A DNA stretch of 64,000 nucleotides from Leptidea sinapis (Eukaryota > Arthropoda > Insecta > Lepidoptera > Pieridae). Of the stretch, positions 12,701 through 27,700 are shown in pieces. The stretch is from positions 5,332,001-5,396,000 of the forward strand of contig NC_066269.1 in assembly GCF_905404315.1 (NCBI RefSeq), read 5' to 3'. Position 1 is the first letter of the stretch; every line of letters begins with the position of its first letter. The notes beneath the pieces were generated by a model. It was not told where the DNA came from and did not search any database. It saw nothing but the letters and a program-made list of their open reading frames with translations. The position numbers were made by a program, and so were the translations under genes.

Positions 12701-15700
12701 ATTTGGTAGATATAGAGGTATATTTGCTGTCATATTAATGTTAGCCAAATATGTATATGTAAAATTGCATGAATCGTAATAAATCCTTTTCTTCCTTATT
12801 TTATTTATGCTATAAACAATGTGTAAAAATGTAATTATAATATTAAAATCAGACAAATTTTAGTTTCATGGACAATGATTTACCCAATTTTTGCTTTACT
12901 ATTTAACTTGGTATGAATGCGGTGCGCGCGCGGTTTCGAAGCGGTGCCGGTGCGGTTTCAGCGTCGTGTAGAAGGAGCCTTAAAGTCAGCTATGTAAAGC
13001 AGTTTGTGTCGTGGTAGGAGTTGCTACTTACGTCGGCGCTGGGTGGGCGGACATCGTCGTCATAGAGATGGGGGCGCGAGGGCGCAGCGCCCGGCAGGCG
13101 GATGGCACGGGGGGGTTCCTCTGCCGGTCCGTTATCTCCGTAGCCCTTCCGCACACACGTTTCAAATTAATACGAATGATTAACTTAAAGTAATTTGTGC
13201 ATAAAAGTTAAAATCAAATATATCACACTGATGGAATAAAACTTTCACTAAGCAGTTCGGGTTATACTGAAAAGCTTGCCAAAAATGAAATGACTATAAT
13301 GCTGTCAATAATTTTATTGAATGTATTACCTAACGTAACAATTTAGATTGTATCACATTCTCTTATAAAATAAAATAGCTACGGTTTATTTGTGCCTACA
13401 TCCATTACGTACAGTAAATAAATAGATTCACATAAATTAGATACAATAATATAATATACGTATAATTAAATGTCAAAGCCAACATCCACACATTGATCAT
13501 TGAAGCTGTAAAGCAAGGTGTGATTGTGAGGGATACGCCCCGCCCATTACAAATCTTGATCGAAGACAAAATTCAGTAGAGCATCACAATTGCACTCATT
13601 GAGTCGTGAGATGTTAAGAATTATTAGCCTAATAATGTCACTAGCGCCTCTTACACAGAAACACAATAATACTTGCATATTACTGCTTGATGTCAGAGAA
13701 AGGCCAAAATCACCCAATCGGTTAATGCGAAGTAACAAGTAACTGTTAAATGTGGATTGTTTATACTTAAGATTGTAATAGTATTATGTATATTATTACA
13801 TAATTTCTATATTATTTTTCCAAATTCTCAATAACGTGATTGACGTTCCAGCTCTTTTGCATAACATTACAATCATCTAGAGTACCCCAGAGCGTAAATG
13901 TGTTTATCTACACCCATGCTTTAAATCCTCTATTAAAGATTCTAAAACAGTTAGCTTATTGCCAACATTAAAACACCCAATGTTCTAATAACCATTACAT
14001 CATCCAAACGAGTGTTGTAATGTTGTACTGAATTTCATAACAACACTCCTTATTTTTTTTGCAATCCCTTCATGCTCAACTCTTTGAGAGTTTCAACAGA
14101 CAGCCACATTCTTATTGCTCGATGCGTGGTATCTGTATGAATTTCAAAAAAAAAAACATTTTCGTTTACGCGCGTTCCACACTACAAGAACGTCACGCGC
14201 CGTAAAAAAAAAGTAGGTTATTCGAATCCCCGCTATTTTACTTCGATATTCATATTGTTTTGTTTACAAAAAATGAGCGATGTATTTTAAACGCTGCAAA
14301 GGAACACAATATTCAAGAGAATTTTAATTATTGCACTATACAAAATGTAAATTACTACTAAAACAAATAATTCTTTCATTAATACTTAGTTTATTTGTAT
14401 ATAATCAGTAATGGATGATATTAGGTTGCTACTAGGACTGGCTCATTTAATGTTAGCAGTAAGCTAACTGTTTCAGGATCTTTTAGAGGATTCATATTCT
14501 GGGTGTAGATAAAGTCTTTTATGCAACTTTTTTTTCTTTTTATGGAATAGGAGGACAAACGAGCGTACGGGTCACCTGTTGTTAAGTGATCACCGCCGCC
14601 CACAATCTCTTGCAACACCAGAGGAATCACAGGAGCGTTGCCGGCCTTTAAGGAAGGTGTACGTGCTTTTTTTGAAGGTACCCATGTCGTATCGTCCCGG
14701 AAACACCGCACAAGGAAGCTCATTCCACAGCTTTGTAGTACGTGGAAGAAAGCTCCTTGAAAACCGCACTGTGGAGGACCGCCACACATCCAGATGGTGA
14801 GGATGATATCCTAACTTGTGGCGTGTCGTGCGAAGGTGGAATTCGGCGGCAGGAATCAGGTTAAACAGCTCTTCGGAACACTCCCCGTGATAAATGCGGT
14901 AGAAGACACACAATGAAGCGACGTCTCTACGCAACGCCAAGTGATCCAGCCGTTCACAGGGCACTGGGTCCCCGACAATTCGAGCTGCTCTGCGTTGCAC
15001 GCAGTCAAATGGATCGAGCTGATACTGGGGTGCGCCAGACCAGAGATGACAGCAATACTCCATGTGTGGCCGGACCTGCGCTTTGTAGAGCGCTAGTATG
15101 TGGGCCGGCTTGAAGTATTGCCGTGCTCTATTAATGACGCCCAGTTTCTTTGAAGCCAATTTGGCTTCGCCTCGTGAGATAAATCCACATTTGTGTTTTA
15201 ATACCCCTTATTACACAGCAGTTACATAAATAACTATAATAAACCGTTATTCAGCATTCCGCATAGCAGGACCGTTTATGTTAAAAATTGTTTTATCAGA
15301 AGAGTGTGTAATTATATGGATACTGAACTTTGCCACTTAGACCTTTTTACGTTTCGATCATTAGCGTCATTTAAAAATGCTGTAACCATACATTCAAAAA
15401 ATCTGTGACCAAATTTAGAAAAATATTGTTAGTTGTATCTATCTTACTAACTTTTATATCTATATTGGTAATCTAAATGGTATCTATATAAAAATTAGGG
15501 AACTATAAGTCTAGATTTAATATCCTATTTATGTAAACAATTTATGTATGTGACCATTTGTTTTTATTGAATAAATAAATAAATAACTCGGCTTAAATAC
15601 CTACTAAGTAAACTCGGTTCTATTGCTTAATATGAATGTAATTGATGAAGTTATTTCACAATCGATAAATTATTCTCTACTTCTTAACAAAACCTATAGC

Positions 15701-18700
15701 AATACTTCATATACATACTGGATATCTACTATATATACAAATAAAAGCTTGTAATTTAAAAAAATAATATGATCAATCCCTCTAATATTAATCAAGTCCC
15801 TATATTCCGCTTGGTGGCAGTGCCTCACTAGTAAATTACACGAGGCAAAGAGCATATAGAGATATTTTTGTCGCACCAGCGGCGATACAGCTGCGGTGGG
15901 CGGGGCGAACGATTACGCGGGCCTGATCGCAAGCAAACTAACAAACAAATCATGAACAATATAATCAATCAGCTCTTTTAATACCCACGAGAACCACATA
16001 TGATGTTAAATCACAACTACAAATCAATTACAAATATTTTGAGAAACAAACACTGAAACATTTACAAAGATACATAAAAGATTGTAAACACAACAATAAA
16101 GTTTCCACTAATATACATATCATGTGACAGTCAAAAAAGAGGATGAACAAAAAAAAAGTTACAAAACTTTACGTTGTTTACTAATTCATGTGCGTATTTG
16201 TTAAAAATAAGTCAGTTTAAATTAACTTCCTAGGCTTTTCAAGCATTTTTGCAGCCCTTGAGTGATACTTAAATAAGTTGTTATATACTTATACTCCTAG
16301 TTCAGTGAATATCTAAAATACATTTGTACAAAACATTTCAGATCTGTAATCTATTCGTAAGAAGTCTATTACAATACAGCTATGTACGTGCGTGATTTTT
16401 GGGAGACGGACTTTGAAGTTACTATACTAGTGTACAAAAGACCACTACTTTATTTGTGACGTGGAAAAAACAGATATGAATGCACGCTGAGTATTTAGTC
16501 ACTAGCCACGTCAATAAATATTAACCGCGCGCGGCCCCTCAGTGTAAGCGGCCAAATACGAATCAAGTTTGTACACTGTTTTCATATTTGAAAAAAAAAG
16601 TGATCCGAATGGCTCCTCAGTACAAGATTGGCTCGTCGATGTCGTACGTCTTGGGTCCGGCCACGTAGTAGGCCGCGTGCGGGGCACGGCGGCGCATGCG
16701 CGGCTCGCCCCCCGCCCCGCACGGCTCGTCCGTCGGGAACGTGCGCGGCCCGGCCCCGCGCCGCACGTACACGCCGGCGTGGCGGGCGAGCATGCTTTCT
16801 AGTATTCGCATGCTACGCTCTATATGGCGCGCGGGAGGAGGCGACGGGGAGTCATTGTAATCGATGTCGTCTACGTCGTCGTCGAGTTCATCCGCGTCCA
16901 CGTCGCACGGCTCGTCGATGGGGAAGGTGCCGTTGAACACCAGCGGCCGAAAGAGCGGCGAGTCTCCGACGCTGAGCGACTCTCGCGAGCGGCGCGGGGC
17001 GCGGGGCGGCGGCGGGGCGCGGGGCAGGGGGGCCACCTCCGCGGGGGCGGGCCGGCCGCGCCGCCGCCGCACGCCGCCCTGCCCCCAGACAAGCCGTTAC
17101 ACACTCACACTTACACTACACACATACGAACAGAACCAAAACGATACTAGGAAATCCGCGCAGTTGAAACACCGAAACTAATAAGAAAATACACTTCGAG
17201 GGATACGAGATAAATAACGCGCCCAAGTTATTAGTCATTTTAAACGTTTTTAAATATCATTTGATAATGTCAATTAAGGATTTGAACCAGCCAGTTGCAA
17301 GATATACAAGCACCACTTACTGACTCTCAAAATATCTATACTACTACATAAATCTACATCTAGAATATGTATTTGATTTTTTTTGTGATATTTTAAGACA
17401 GTTAAAAAATCAGCTATAAATTTGTGCACTCAATATTCTTTCATCCGTCCTCTCTCCACATGAACAAAGTTCGCCAACATTTTCTTTCTAACAACTGTCA
17501 CTACCTTTCTTATGTCATGTAAGCAATGAATCTTCACTAAGCGATATTGTTGCCATTGTACATACGTCTTGGTAGCCGTAGTGCGTGTCCTGCGGCCAGG
17601 CGTAGGGCTCCGGGTAAGTCTGGGCTGGGTCGGGCGCCGCGTCCACCGTCTGTCCGTACTGCGCGGGGTAGGGCGCCTCCTCCCTGAGCTCGTAGGGCTC
17701 GTACGTGGGCACAGGCGGCGGCGGCACGCTCTGGAACCGGAACATAAACGTTGATCACCACCAAAGTTTACCACCGAGCTCCTCCTACTCACTCATTAAC
17801 AATCCAACCACTGAAAGACCCTGTCTGATGAAAAGTCAAATATTATGTTTATTCAATGTTTCTGCATCAGTTATTGAAAGCCAAATCCTTTTCTAAAAAT
17901 ATACCTTCAAATCTGATAAGTATGGGCGCTAGAACTTCAGCCATTAAGATTAAAAATATTTATGAAATTAAAAAGCCTGATGTCAGCACCCCACTCGTAA
18001 CTCGTTTTTCTTATAGAGAGGATTGTCTACTTCGCCATACGTTCGTTGAAATGAATTTTAATATGAAGAAATGGAAAAAAATTAAACTTTGAATATGAAG
18101 TTTTCTTTTTTTTTATGGAATAGGAGGACAAACGAGCGTACGGGTCACCTGGTGTTAAGTAATCACCGCCACATTCTCTTGCAACACCAGAGGAATCACA
18201 AGAGCGTTGCCGGCCTTTAAGGAAGGTGTACGCGCTTTTTTTGAAGGTACCCATGTCGTATCGTCCCGGAATCACCGCACAAGGAAGCTCATTCCACAGC
18301 TTTGTAGTACGTGGAAGAAAGCTCCTTGAAAACCGCACTGTGGAGGACCGCCACACATCCACATGGTGGGAATGATAACCTAACTTATGGCGTGTCGTGC
18401 GAAGGTGGAAGATGGTGCGTTTCTACAACACAAGGCAGATCATTAATATAAATTAGAAAATGTAACGGTCCAAGAATAGACCTTTGCGGTATCCCGATAT
18501 ATCGAGAGGAGCACAACGAGATCTATTTATTGCACATACCTATATGCCACTGGGCAGGCCAACCAAAACCTGAACACCATGGAATAATTTAAATGTCTGT
18601 TCCATTATCCTTACAACAATCTTCAGGATTACCGTTTTTTTATCCGATACCGGCTATTGTCCTTATAACAAAAAGTAACTATTCGTTTTAGAAGTGGGAG

Positions 18701-21700
18701 AGTCACGCTGCCGTCTTTTGACGTCAGCACAATCGGGCCAGACTCGTCCGGGTTAATTACCACACTCGCACAGAATACCGGCGTGAAGTAGCGGCCTAGT
18801 GCCGCTATGTTTCGCATAGGTTAGTGTCGAGGACCTGTGGCCATTCCCCCCATCATCCATTGGATCTTCTGCTGACTACACATCCCTATGGTTACCAGGT
18901 CTTTGTCGACGCCCCTCTCGGAACGTCCGACCATTGCCTAGTCAGGAGTGTAGTGCCTATCCGACGCCAACGTCGTAGACCACCAGCGACCCGCCGCGTT
19001 TGGCACTACAAGTCAGCAGATTGGGATAGGATGCGTTCCTTTTTTGCATCTACCCTTGGGGCAGGGTTGGTTTTCCTTCGGATGATCCTAGTGCCTGCGC
19101 CGTCGCAGTAGCCGATGTGATACTACAGGGCATGGATATTTTTATACCAACCTCTGTAGTACCGATCGGTGGCAGATCACAGCGCCCTGGTTCGATGCAT
19201 CAGTTAAAGCAGCATCTGACTGCAAAAAACAGGCGTATCGAACTTGGGTTGCGGCGCTGGGCACAAAGGATCCGAACTGCATAGTTCTTAAGAGGAAATA
19301 CAACCGTGCCTCCAGATTTTTTAAGCGGCAAATCGCCCGAACTCGCAAGTTCTGGTCGGTGTCGAAAGCTGGTCTTGGTAACTTCAGCCAGCCGTCCATG
19401 CCGCCGTTGCACATGAGGAATGACACCCTGGCCCATACGGCAAAAGAGAAAGCCGATCTCTTGTGCGCTCTTTTCGTTTCCAACTCGACTCTTGACGACA
19501 ACGGAAAAACACCGCCGACCATCCCGCGGTGTCAGAGCTGTATGCCTGAACTCTGTTTTCGTTGGACGTCAGGAAGTCGAGCGGGTAGGATGGCATTTCT
19601 CCAATCGTGCTTAGAACGTGTGCCCCTGAGTTGACGCCGGTGCTAACGCGTATATTCCGGCACTCTTATTCTAAAGGCGTAGTCCCTGACTCATGGAAGT
19701 CAGCCCTTGTCCATCCGATCCAAAAAAATGGAGACAGTTCGGATCCGGCAAACTACAGGCCTATTGCTATTACCTCCCTGCTCTCCAAAATCATGGAGAG
19801 TATAATTAGCCGTCAGCTCTTGGTATACCTAGAAGGTCACCAGTTGATCAACGACCGACAATACGGCTTTCGCCATGGTCGGTCGGCAGGTGATCTTCTG
19901 GTATACCTAACACATAGATAGGCTGCGGCTATTGATAGCAAGGGGTAGGCCTGGCAGTTAGCCTGAATATAGCGAAAGCCTTTGATCGTGTATGGCACAA
20001 GGCGCTCCTCTCAAAACTTCCATCATTTGGGATTCCCGAGAGCTTGTGCAAGTGGACCTCCAGCTTCCTCACTGGGCGCAGCATACAGGTCGTTGTCGAC
20101 GGACATTGCTCGAACCCGAAGCCCGTGAATGCTGGAGTGCCCCAAGGCTGTGTGCTATCTCCCACGCTGTTTCTTCTGCATATCAATGATATGTTGGACA
20201 CTTCCAACATTCATTGCTATGCAGACGACAGCACTGGTGGTGTCGACAGCACATGCAGGTCGCATGGCCCTTGTATACGGCATCTCTCGGGAAATCGACG
20301 AACAGTGCCGGGAGAAACTTGTGTCTTCTATCGAGTCCTCTCTTGAGAAGGTCGCGGAATGGGGTAAATTGAACCTTGTCCAATTTAACCCCCAGAAGAC
20401 TCAAGTTTGCGCGTTTACCACAAAAAAAACCCCATTTATCGTATCACCGCTCTTCGACAACACTTCCCTTAAAGCCTCGCCTAGTATCGGAATACTGGGT
20501 CTCGAAATCTCGAGCGATTGCCTATTTCATGGTCATCTGGAGGGCAAAGCCAAATTGGCTTCAAAGAAACTGGGCGTCATTAATAGAGCACGGCAATACT
20601 TCAAGCCGGCCCACATACTAGCGCTCTACAAAGCGCAGGTCCGGCCACACATGGATTATTGCTGTCATCTCTGGTCTGGCGCACCCCAGTATCAGCTCGA
20701 TCCATTTGACCGCGTGCAACGTAGAGCAGCTCGAATTGTGGGGGACCCCAGTGCTCTGTGAACGGCTGGATCACTTGGAGTTGCGTAGAGAAGTCGCTTC
20801 ATTGTGTGTCTTCTACCGCGTTTATCACGGGGAGTGTTCCGAAGAGCTGTTTAACCTGATTCCTGCCGCCGAATTCCACCTTCGCACGACACGCCACAAG
20901 TTAGGATATCATCCTCACCATCTGGATGTGTGGTCCTCGGTCCTCCACAGGAGCTTTCTTCCACGTACTACGAAGCTGTGGAATGAGCTTCCTTGTGCGG
21001 TGTTTCAGGGACGATACGACATGGGTACCTTCAAAAAAAGCGCATACACCTTCCTTAAAGGCCGGCAACGTTCCTGTGATTCCTCTGGTGTTGCAAGAGA
21101 TTGTGGGCGGCGGTGATCACTTAACAACAGGTGACCGACCCGTACGCTCGTTTGTTCTCCTATTCCATAAAAAAAAAATCGTTGCTAAGAAATTATGATT
21201 GTTTTAAGATTGAAAACACTCAAAATAAATACTAAAAACACTTACTTTATAGAAAACCAAACGAAAAAGTAAAAAATAATTTTCGATAAGGATGGGTGTG
21301 GCGACCAAAAAAACAGTATTTATTGTGAAAAGGGTGGGGGATGCTTTTTAAAATATTTTGAAAATGACTACCTTTACTTTATCTGCTTTTTTACAATGAA
21401 CATATATTTTTTTGTTAATCACAATAATCCTCAGTTAAACTTATTGAAAAATATTTTCTACTCTTTTGTTTGGTTTTTTTTTATTAAAGCGGGATTTTTT
21501 AGTTTTTTTTAAATATTACTTATTATTTTTTAAAAACAAGTATCTACAGTAAAAAATTTAAACTAGTCTAGTATTAACTCAACCTGATCATGCCAAGTAT
21601 TTTCATCACGCTGCTCCGAGTAACTCTCGCTCATTTGCTGTTGCTGGTATTGTTGCTGATATTGTTGCTGCAGCTGTTGCTCATACAGCTGATGCTGAGG

Positions 21701-24700
21701 TGTGCTTTGTTGCGAAATTGCCGCCTGCAACAACAATGTTATTTTTTTTTATTATTAGCATATACAGGGTGTCCCAAAACTCAACGATAACCTGGTACCG
21801 GGCGAGAGGCCAAGGTATACCAGTTATGAAAAAAATAAGAAAAAAAATCTATGTCACTTAGTCAAGCGATGCCAGACATTTTTCGAAAATGTTAAAAATT
21901 TGACACCCTTTGTCGCATTTTTAGGTACTGTGATCGCAATTTTCACAATTTTACAGTGATTTTTTTAATAATGTTATCTCAAATAACAGTGCTATTAATG
22001 GTAACCACAAATGAAAGTAATAATCATTGTTAACTAAGTAAAATAAATTAAATTTTGACGAGTTATGGTTTATAAAATTTATGTCAGTCAACTTTGACTG
22101 ACATATATTTTTGAAAAAATGTACTACTGTAGGTAGTGACCTATGGCAAGTTTTTTTAAAAGATGGCCCATTTAGTCTAGATTTCAAAATAGTACAACAC
22201 TTGCCACTTTTCTTGCCAATAAAACTGCTATTTCGTATTTTTTGCGAAAGGAACTCATGGAAAATTTAATCAAAATAAAACGGTAAATTATCGTAACACT
22301 TTATTATCCTAAAATTAAAGCAGATGCTCAAATTGTTTCCCTCCAGCACGAATACAAGCTCTGCATCGCCTCAGAAATGACCTGTTCACCAGTCTTGCAA
22401 ATCTCCTCGCATTGATTTCTTCTGATGCTGCATCAATTTTTGGCGCAATTCTGTTACATTTTGAATTGGTTTTGAGTAGACCTTTTCTTTTATGCATCCC
22501 CAGTAAAAAAATCTACTGGATTCAGGTCTGGGGACCGAGGGGGCCATGAAATTGGTCCAAGGCGTCCGATCCATTTACCGGGATATAATTCGTTTAAATA
22601 TTCTCTTACAGGCCGGGCATAATGTGCTGGGCAACCATCTTGTTGATACCATATTTCTCTGTAGATGTTGAGTGGTAAATCTTCTAGCAATGTCGGCAAA
22701 TCATTTTGAAGAAAATGCAAGTAGGTGGCGCCATCTAAATTTTCAGTGAATTCAAATGGTCCAATTATTTGACCATTTAATATTCCTGTCCACATGTTGA
22801 CTTTAAATTGGTATTGGGATCGATCCTCACGCATCCAATGCGGGTTTTCCGTATGCCAACTATGAAGGTTATGTAAGTTTAAATAACCATCTCTTTTAAA
22901 TGTCGATTCGTCAGTCCACAAAACTTTATTTAGAAAATCCGGATCTTCACGAATTTTCGCTAACATGGTTCTGCAGAAATCAACTCTGGGTGCGTGATCA
23001 CGTGGTAACAAGCTCTGCACACGTTGTACATGGTAAGGATGAAAATCGTATCGTTTTAAAATTCGATGTGCGGTACTCTTCGCCACACCCGTTGCAATTT
23101 CAATCGATCGTACTGAGGTACTGGGGTCATTTTCAACTTCAGCGTCGTAGTTTCCTTGAGGTCTCCCACCAGATATACGAGCACTGGGTAATCGTCCTTT
23201 CGAGTATGATGCGTGCACATTTAGGAAGACACGATAATCTGGGTGCCGCTCCACATTCGGGTACCTCTCCCGATACAGTCGAGCTGCCGCAGAGGCATTA
23301 CAATGGCACTCACCGTAGATAAGATGCATATTTGCATACTCTTGCGGTGTGTACAAATGCGGCATGTTGTTCACACACAGTTTGCACAGCACAAAGTCCA
23401 AAAAACAAAGCCAGAGTCGTCAAGTACGGATAGAGTATCAAGTCCAGGGTAACACAAGCCAAAGTCGATAGTACGAAAGTAACACGATTACGAGAGAAGC
23501 GCAGTAAACGAAGAAACGATGCGTACTAAATGTTATTATGAACGACTGATGAGTCGTTGTGAGTGAGACGGATAGTGACGTCTCGTTTTGACAAATACCA
23601 TAACTACTATCCATTTCTTTTTATCATTTTTGTTCATTACAAACAATGGAGACTTCGAACTTTTCAAACAAAAGAATATCAGGTATTTTTTTTTACTGAG
23701 GGATCCCTACGCATATCATACGAAATAGCAGGTTTATTGGCAAGAAAAGTGGCAAGTGTTGTACTATTTTGAAATCTAGACTAAATGGGCCATCTTTTAA
23801 AAAAAATTTGCCATAGGTAGTGTAGTACATTTTTTTTCCAACGTAGAGTGTCAAAGTTGACTGACATAAATTTTATAAACCATAACTCGTCAAAATTTAA
23901 TTTATTTTACTTAGTTAACAATGATTATTACTTTCATTTGTGATAACATTATTAAAAAAATCACTGTAAAATTGTGAAAATTGCGATCACAGTACCTAAA
24001 AATGCGACAAAGGGTGTCAAATTTTTAACATTTTCGAAAAATGTCTATCATCGCTTGACTAAGTGACATAGATTTTTTTTCTTATTTTTTTCATAACTGG
24101 TATACCTTGGCCTCTCGCCCGGTACCAGGTTATCGTTGAGTTTTGGGACACCCTGTATAATAAGTCGGAAAAATCATTACACATTACGACTTTCTTTTAA
24201 ATTTAGTATTAATTTTAATTTGTAGTTATTTAATTAAATTGCTATTATCTTCAAAATTTGCCATAGAAATGCCAAATGATGGCTGCCAAGTTAAACGGTT
24301 AATTGTTTATCTAATAGCTCTATTTAATCCCGCGATACAATCTCCCACTAGTGTGGCGATTCAATAACAATCGTAATCTAGTTGCATATATAATTGGACG
24401 TTATTTCAAACCACAATAATATCGAAATTGAGTTAAGAACACAAAACTGGTCACGTGATTCATATTAACGGCCTAACAAAAAATGGCAGCCCTACTGTCA
24501 CTCTTTAAATGATATCACGACTCAGTAGCCCAACCCACGTGTATGGAATACACTAATATTTATAAAACTTTAAACACGAATTCCTTAAAATGTGATGTTT
24601 GTGGCTTGGAACGTTTCTCAGAAACTACGTCCAATTATAAGCTTGTAAAATATAAACCCCCTTATTCATAATAGTCTGCTAACTTAAAGCATTGCTAATT

Positions 24701-27700
24701 CTCACTCTGTCTTCTTCTATTGACCTAAGTCAGAACGAGAAAACACACTCCTTAGCGGCTGTTTAAAGTTAGCGGACCATTATGAATATGGGGGTTAAAC
24801 TTATTGCAATTTAATGACAATGCATATATAAAAAGATCTATTTCAATAAAGCGCTCAGTAGATCGCTCACCGCCTGCGTGTCCACCACGTGCTGTATGTC
24901 GGTCACCCACTGCTGGTGACGTGGCGAGGGCTCCCCGCTGCCCGCACCCTCCTCCCCTCCCTCTATTGCGCACGCGCCTGCCTCCTCTGCGGCGCCCTCC
25001 GCCAGCGCCGGGTCGAAGTACTTTAGTCTGAAAAGCCGGTTATATATATGTTAATAATGGACACACCCGCATCTATTCTAAGTCATAATTATAAAATTAA
25101 TAATAAAAGTTTTAGCCGAATAGAAGACACTAAAATAAAATTAAAATCTATAATGTATACTGTATTCGAGGCAATAAATAAATTTCATTTCATGACATAG
25201 CTAATACAAACAAGTAAGAGCATAAGTATGCTATAAGTATGATAGTATGTTCAAGCTTCACCAGCTATCGGGAAGCCCAAATGATGGAAGTTTTTAGAGG
25301 AGCGCCTTGTGCCATACACGATCAAAGACCTTCGCTATATCCAGGCTAACTGCCAGGGCTTCCCCTTGCTTTCAATAGCCGCAGCCCATCTATGTGTTAG
25401 GTATACCAGAAGATCACCTGCCGACCGACCATGGCGAATGCCGTATTGTCGGTCGTTGATCAACAGGTGACCCTCTAGGTATACCAAGAGCTGACGGCTA
25501 ATTATGCTCTCCATGATTTTGGAGAGCAGGGAGGTAATAGCAATAGGCCTGTAGTTTGCCGGATCCGAAGTGACTCCTTTTTTTGGATCGGATGGACAAG
25601 GGCTGACTTTCATGAGTCAGGGACTACGCCTTTGGAATAAGAGTGCCGCAATAAACGCGTTAGCACCGGCGTCAACTCAGGGGCACACGTTCTAAGCACG
25701 ACTGGAGAAATGCCATGCGGCCCGCTCGACTTCCTGAAGTCCAACGAAAACAGAGCTCGCCTAACAGTTTTCTGTCTGAACTGTACTTCAGGCATAGAGC
25801 TCTGACACCGCGGGATGGTCGGCGGTGTTTTTCCGTTGTCGTCAAGAGTCGAGTTGGAGGCGAAAAGAGCGCACAGGAGACCAGAACTTGCGTGTTCCGG
25901 TCGGGTAACTGGAAAGCTACTGCCGATTTTGACTTTGCACGGGCGATTTGCCGCTTAAAAAATCTGGAGGCACGGTTGTATTTCCTCTTAAGAACTATGC
26001 AGTTCGGATCCTTTGTGCCCAGCGCCGCAACCCAAGTTCGATACGCCTGTTTTTTGCAGTCAGATGCTGTTTTAACTGACGCATCGAACCAGGGCTGTGA
26101 TCTGCCACCGATCGGTACTACAGAGATTGGTATAAAAATATCCATGCCCTGTAGTATCACATCGGCTACTGCAACGGCGCAGGAACTAGTATCACCTGAA
26201 GGGATACAAACCCTGCCCCAAGAGTAGGATTCAAAAAAGGAACGCATCCTATCCCAATCTGCTGACTTGTAGTGCCAAACGCGGCGGGTCGCTGGTGGTC
26301 TGCGTCGTGGGCGTCGGATAGGCACTACACTCCTGACCAGGCAATGGTCGGACGTTCCGAGAGGGGCGTCGACAAAGACCTGGTAACCATCGAGATGTGT
26401 AGCCAGCAGAAGATCTAATAAGGACGGGATGTGGCTATCCACATCCGGGAGCCGCATTGGCCACTCAACCAATTGGGACAGACCATACGCCAATGCAAAA
26501 TTATGCACAGATCGCCTTGCGTAGTCCGTGGTGCGTGATCCAAGCCATTGGGCATTGTTACTGTTGAAATCACCCAAGACTACGATTGCAGCGGAGGGGA
26601 TCTGTGCAAGAACGTTGTCAATTGCCGCTTGAACGCAGCCCATGAGATGATCGGTTTCTGCGTTACTACTATGGGTCCTGTAGACACACGCATAGATGCA
26701 GACGAGGTCCTCTAAATCTACCCGGAGCCAGAGAGTGGACAGGTCCCTACCCACAAAATTGCCGAGACGGCGACAGCAGATATCCTCCCTAACGTACACA
26801 CAATTTATTTCTTAGTAGCGCGCACGGTTATTTTTTGACCGTTAGACTCTAATATATTTGTAGAACACCATGGCATTGAAATAATTGCAATTCACCAATA
26901 TAGTTTGCCAGTCTACTTTGTTCAATTCAATATTTTACAAATACTAGACTGCTTTTGGGAAGCTGTAAAAAGCGAAAAGAGTTTGTTTAAAAGTTCGAGT
27001 GACACACTGTCAAAATGTATAGTTAGTTCACTGTAGTTAGTTAACTGTAGTTAGTTATAGTTACCAAGTTAGTTATAGGTGGGCGAGGTAGAATGGTAGA
27101 GGTCCTTTAAATTACAGAGTAAATTTCTGCGTCGAGGATAATGCTAAAGTTTGCACCAGGAACCGATTCAAATATTTGTATTCAAAATAGGATTTAATAT
27201 CACTTATTGAAAGTCAAAAACTACTACCCATTCGAAATAGCATGTCTCAGACCTAAGAAGAACGGGAGCAAGAAACTCAGAGGGCTTCTTTGTTTCATAA
27301 ACAAAAAAAATAAATTTGTTAGGTCATTTACTCGGATGCTTCTTACAACAACAACGAAATTCAAAAGAGTTTTTAAAAGTTATTTATGTAATAATTATGT
27401 TGTGTAATAAGGGGCATTTAAACACGAATGTGGATGATAATAGTACCACTTGAGTGTTTTAATACCTAATCCAACAGTTGCATACAAGACTTTATCTACA
27501 CCAATAATATGAATCCTCTATAAAAGCTTCTGAAACAGTTAGCTTATTGCTAACATTAAAAAAGCCCGTCCTAGTAACCATAACATCATCCAAACGAGTG
27601 TTGTAATGTTGTACTGAATTTCATTACAACACTCGTTTGGGTGATGTAACGGTTATTAGGACATTGGGTGCTTTAAGTTGGCAATAAGCTAACTGTATTG

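Noticed and set aside
16824..17181. Overlapping + strand ORFs of 102-108 codons
   Set aside because: Shadows of the GC-rich alternative Sec16 exon; Arg/Gly/Ala composition without domain sense.
21765..24155. Foldback (FB) element or plain palindrome
   Set aside because: Clear transposase between the arms, TA duplication and mariner-type termini.
24750..25031. Arg/Gly-rich and Pro-rich ORFs on both strands
   Set aside because: Out-of-frame readings of Sec16 exon 17.
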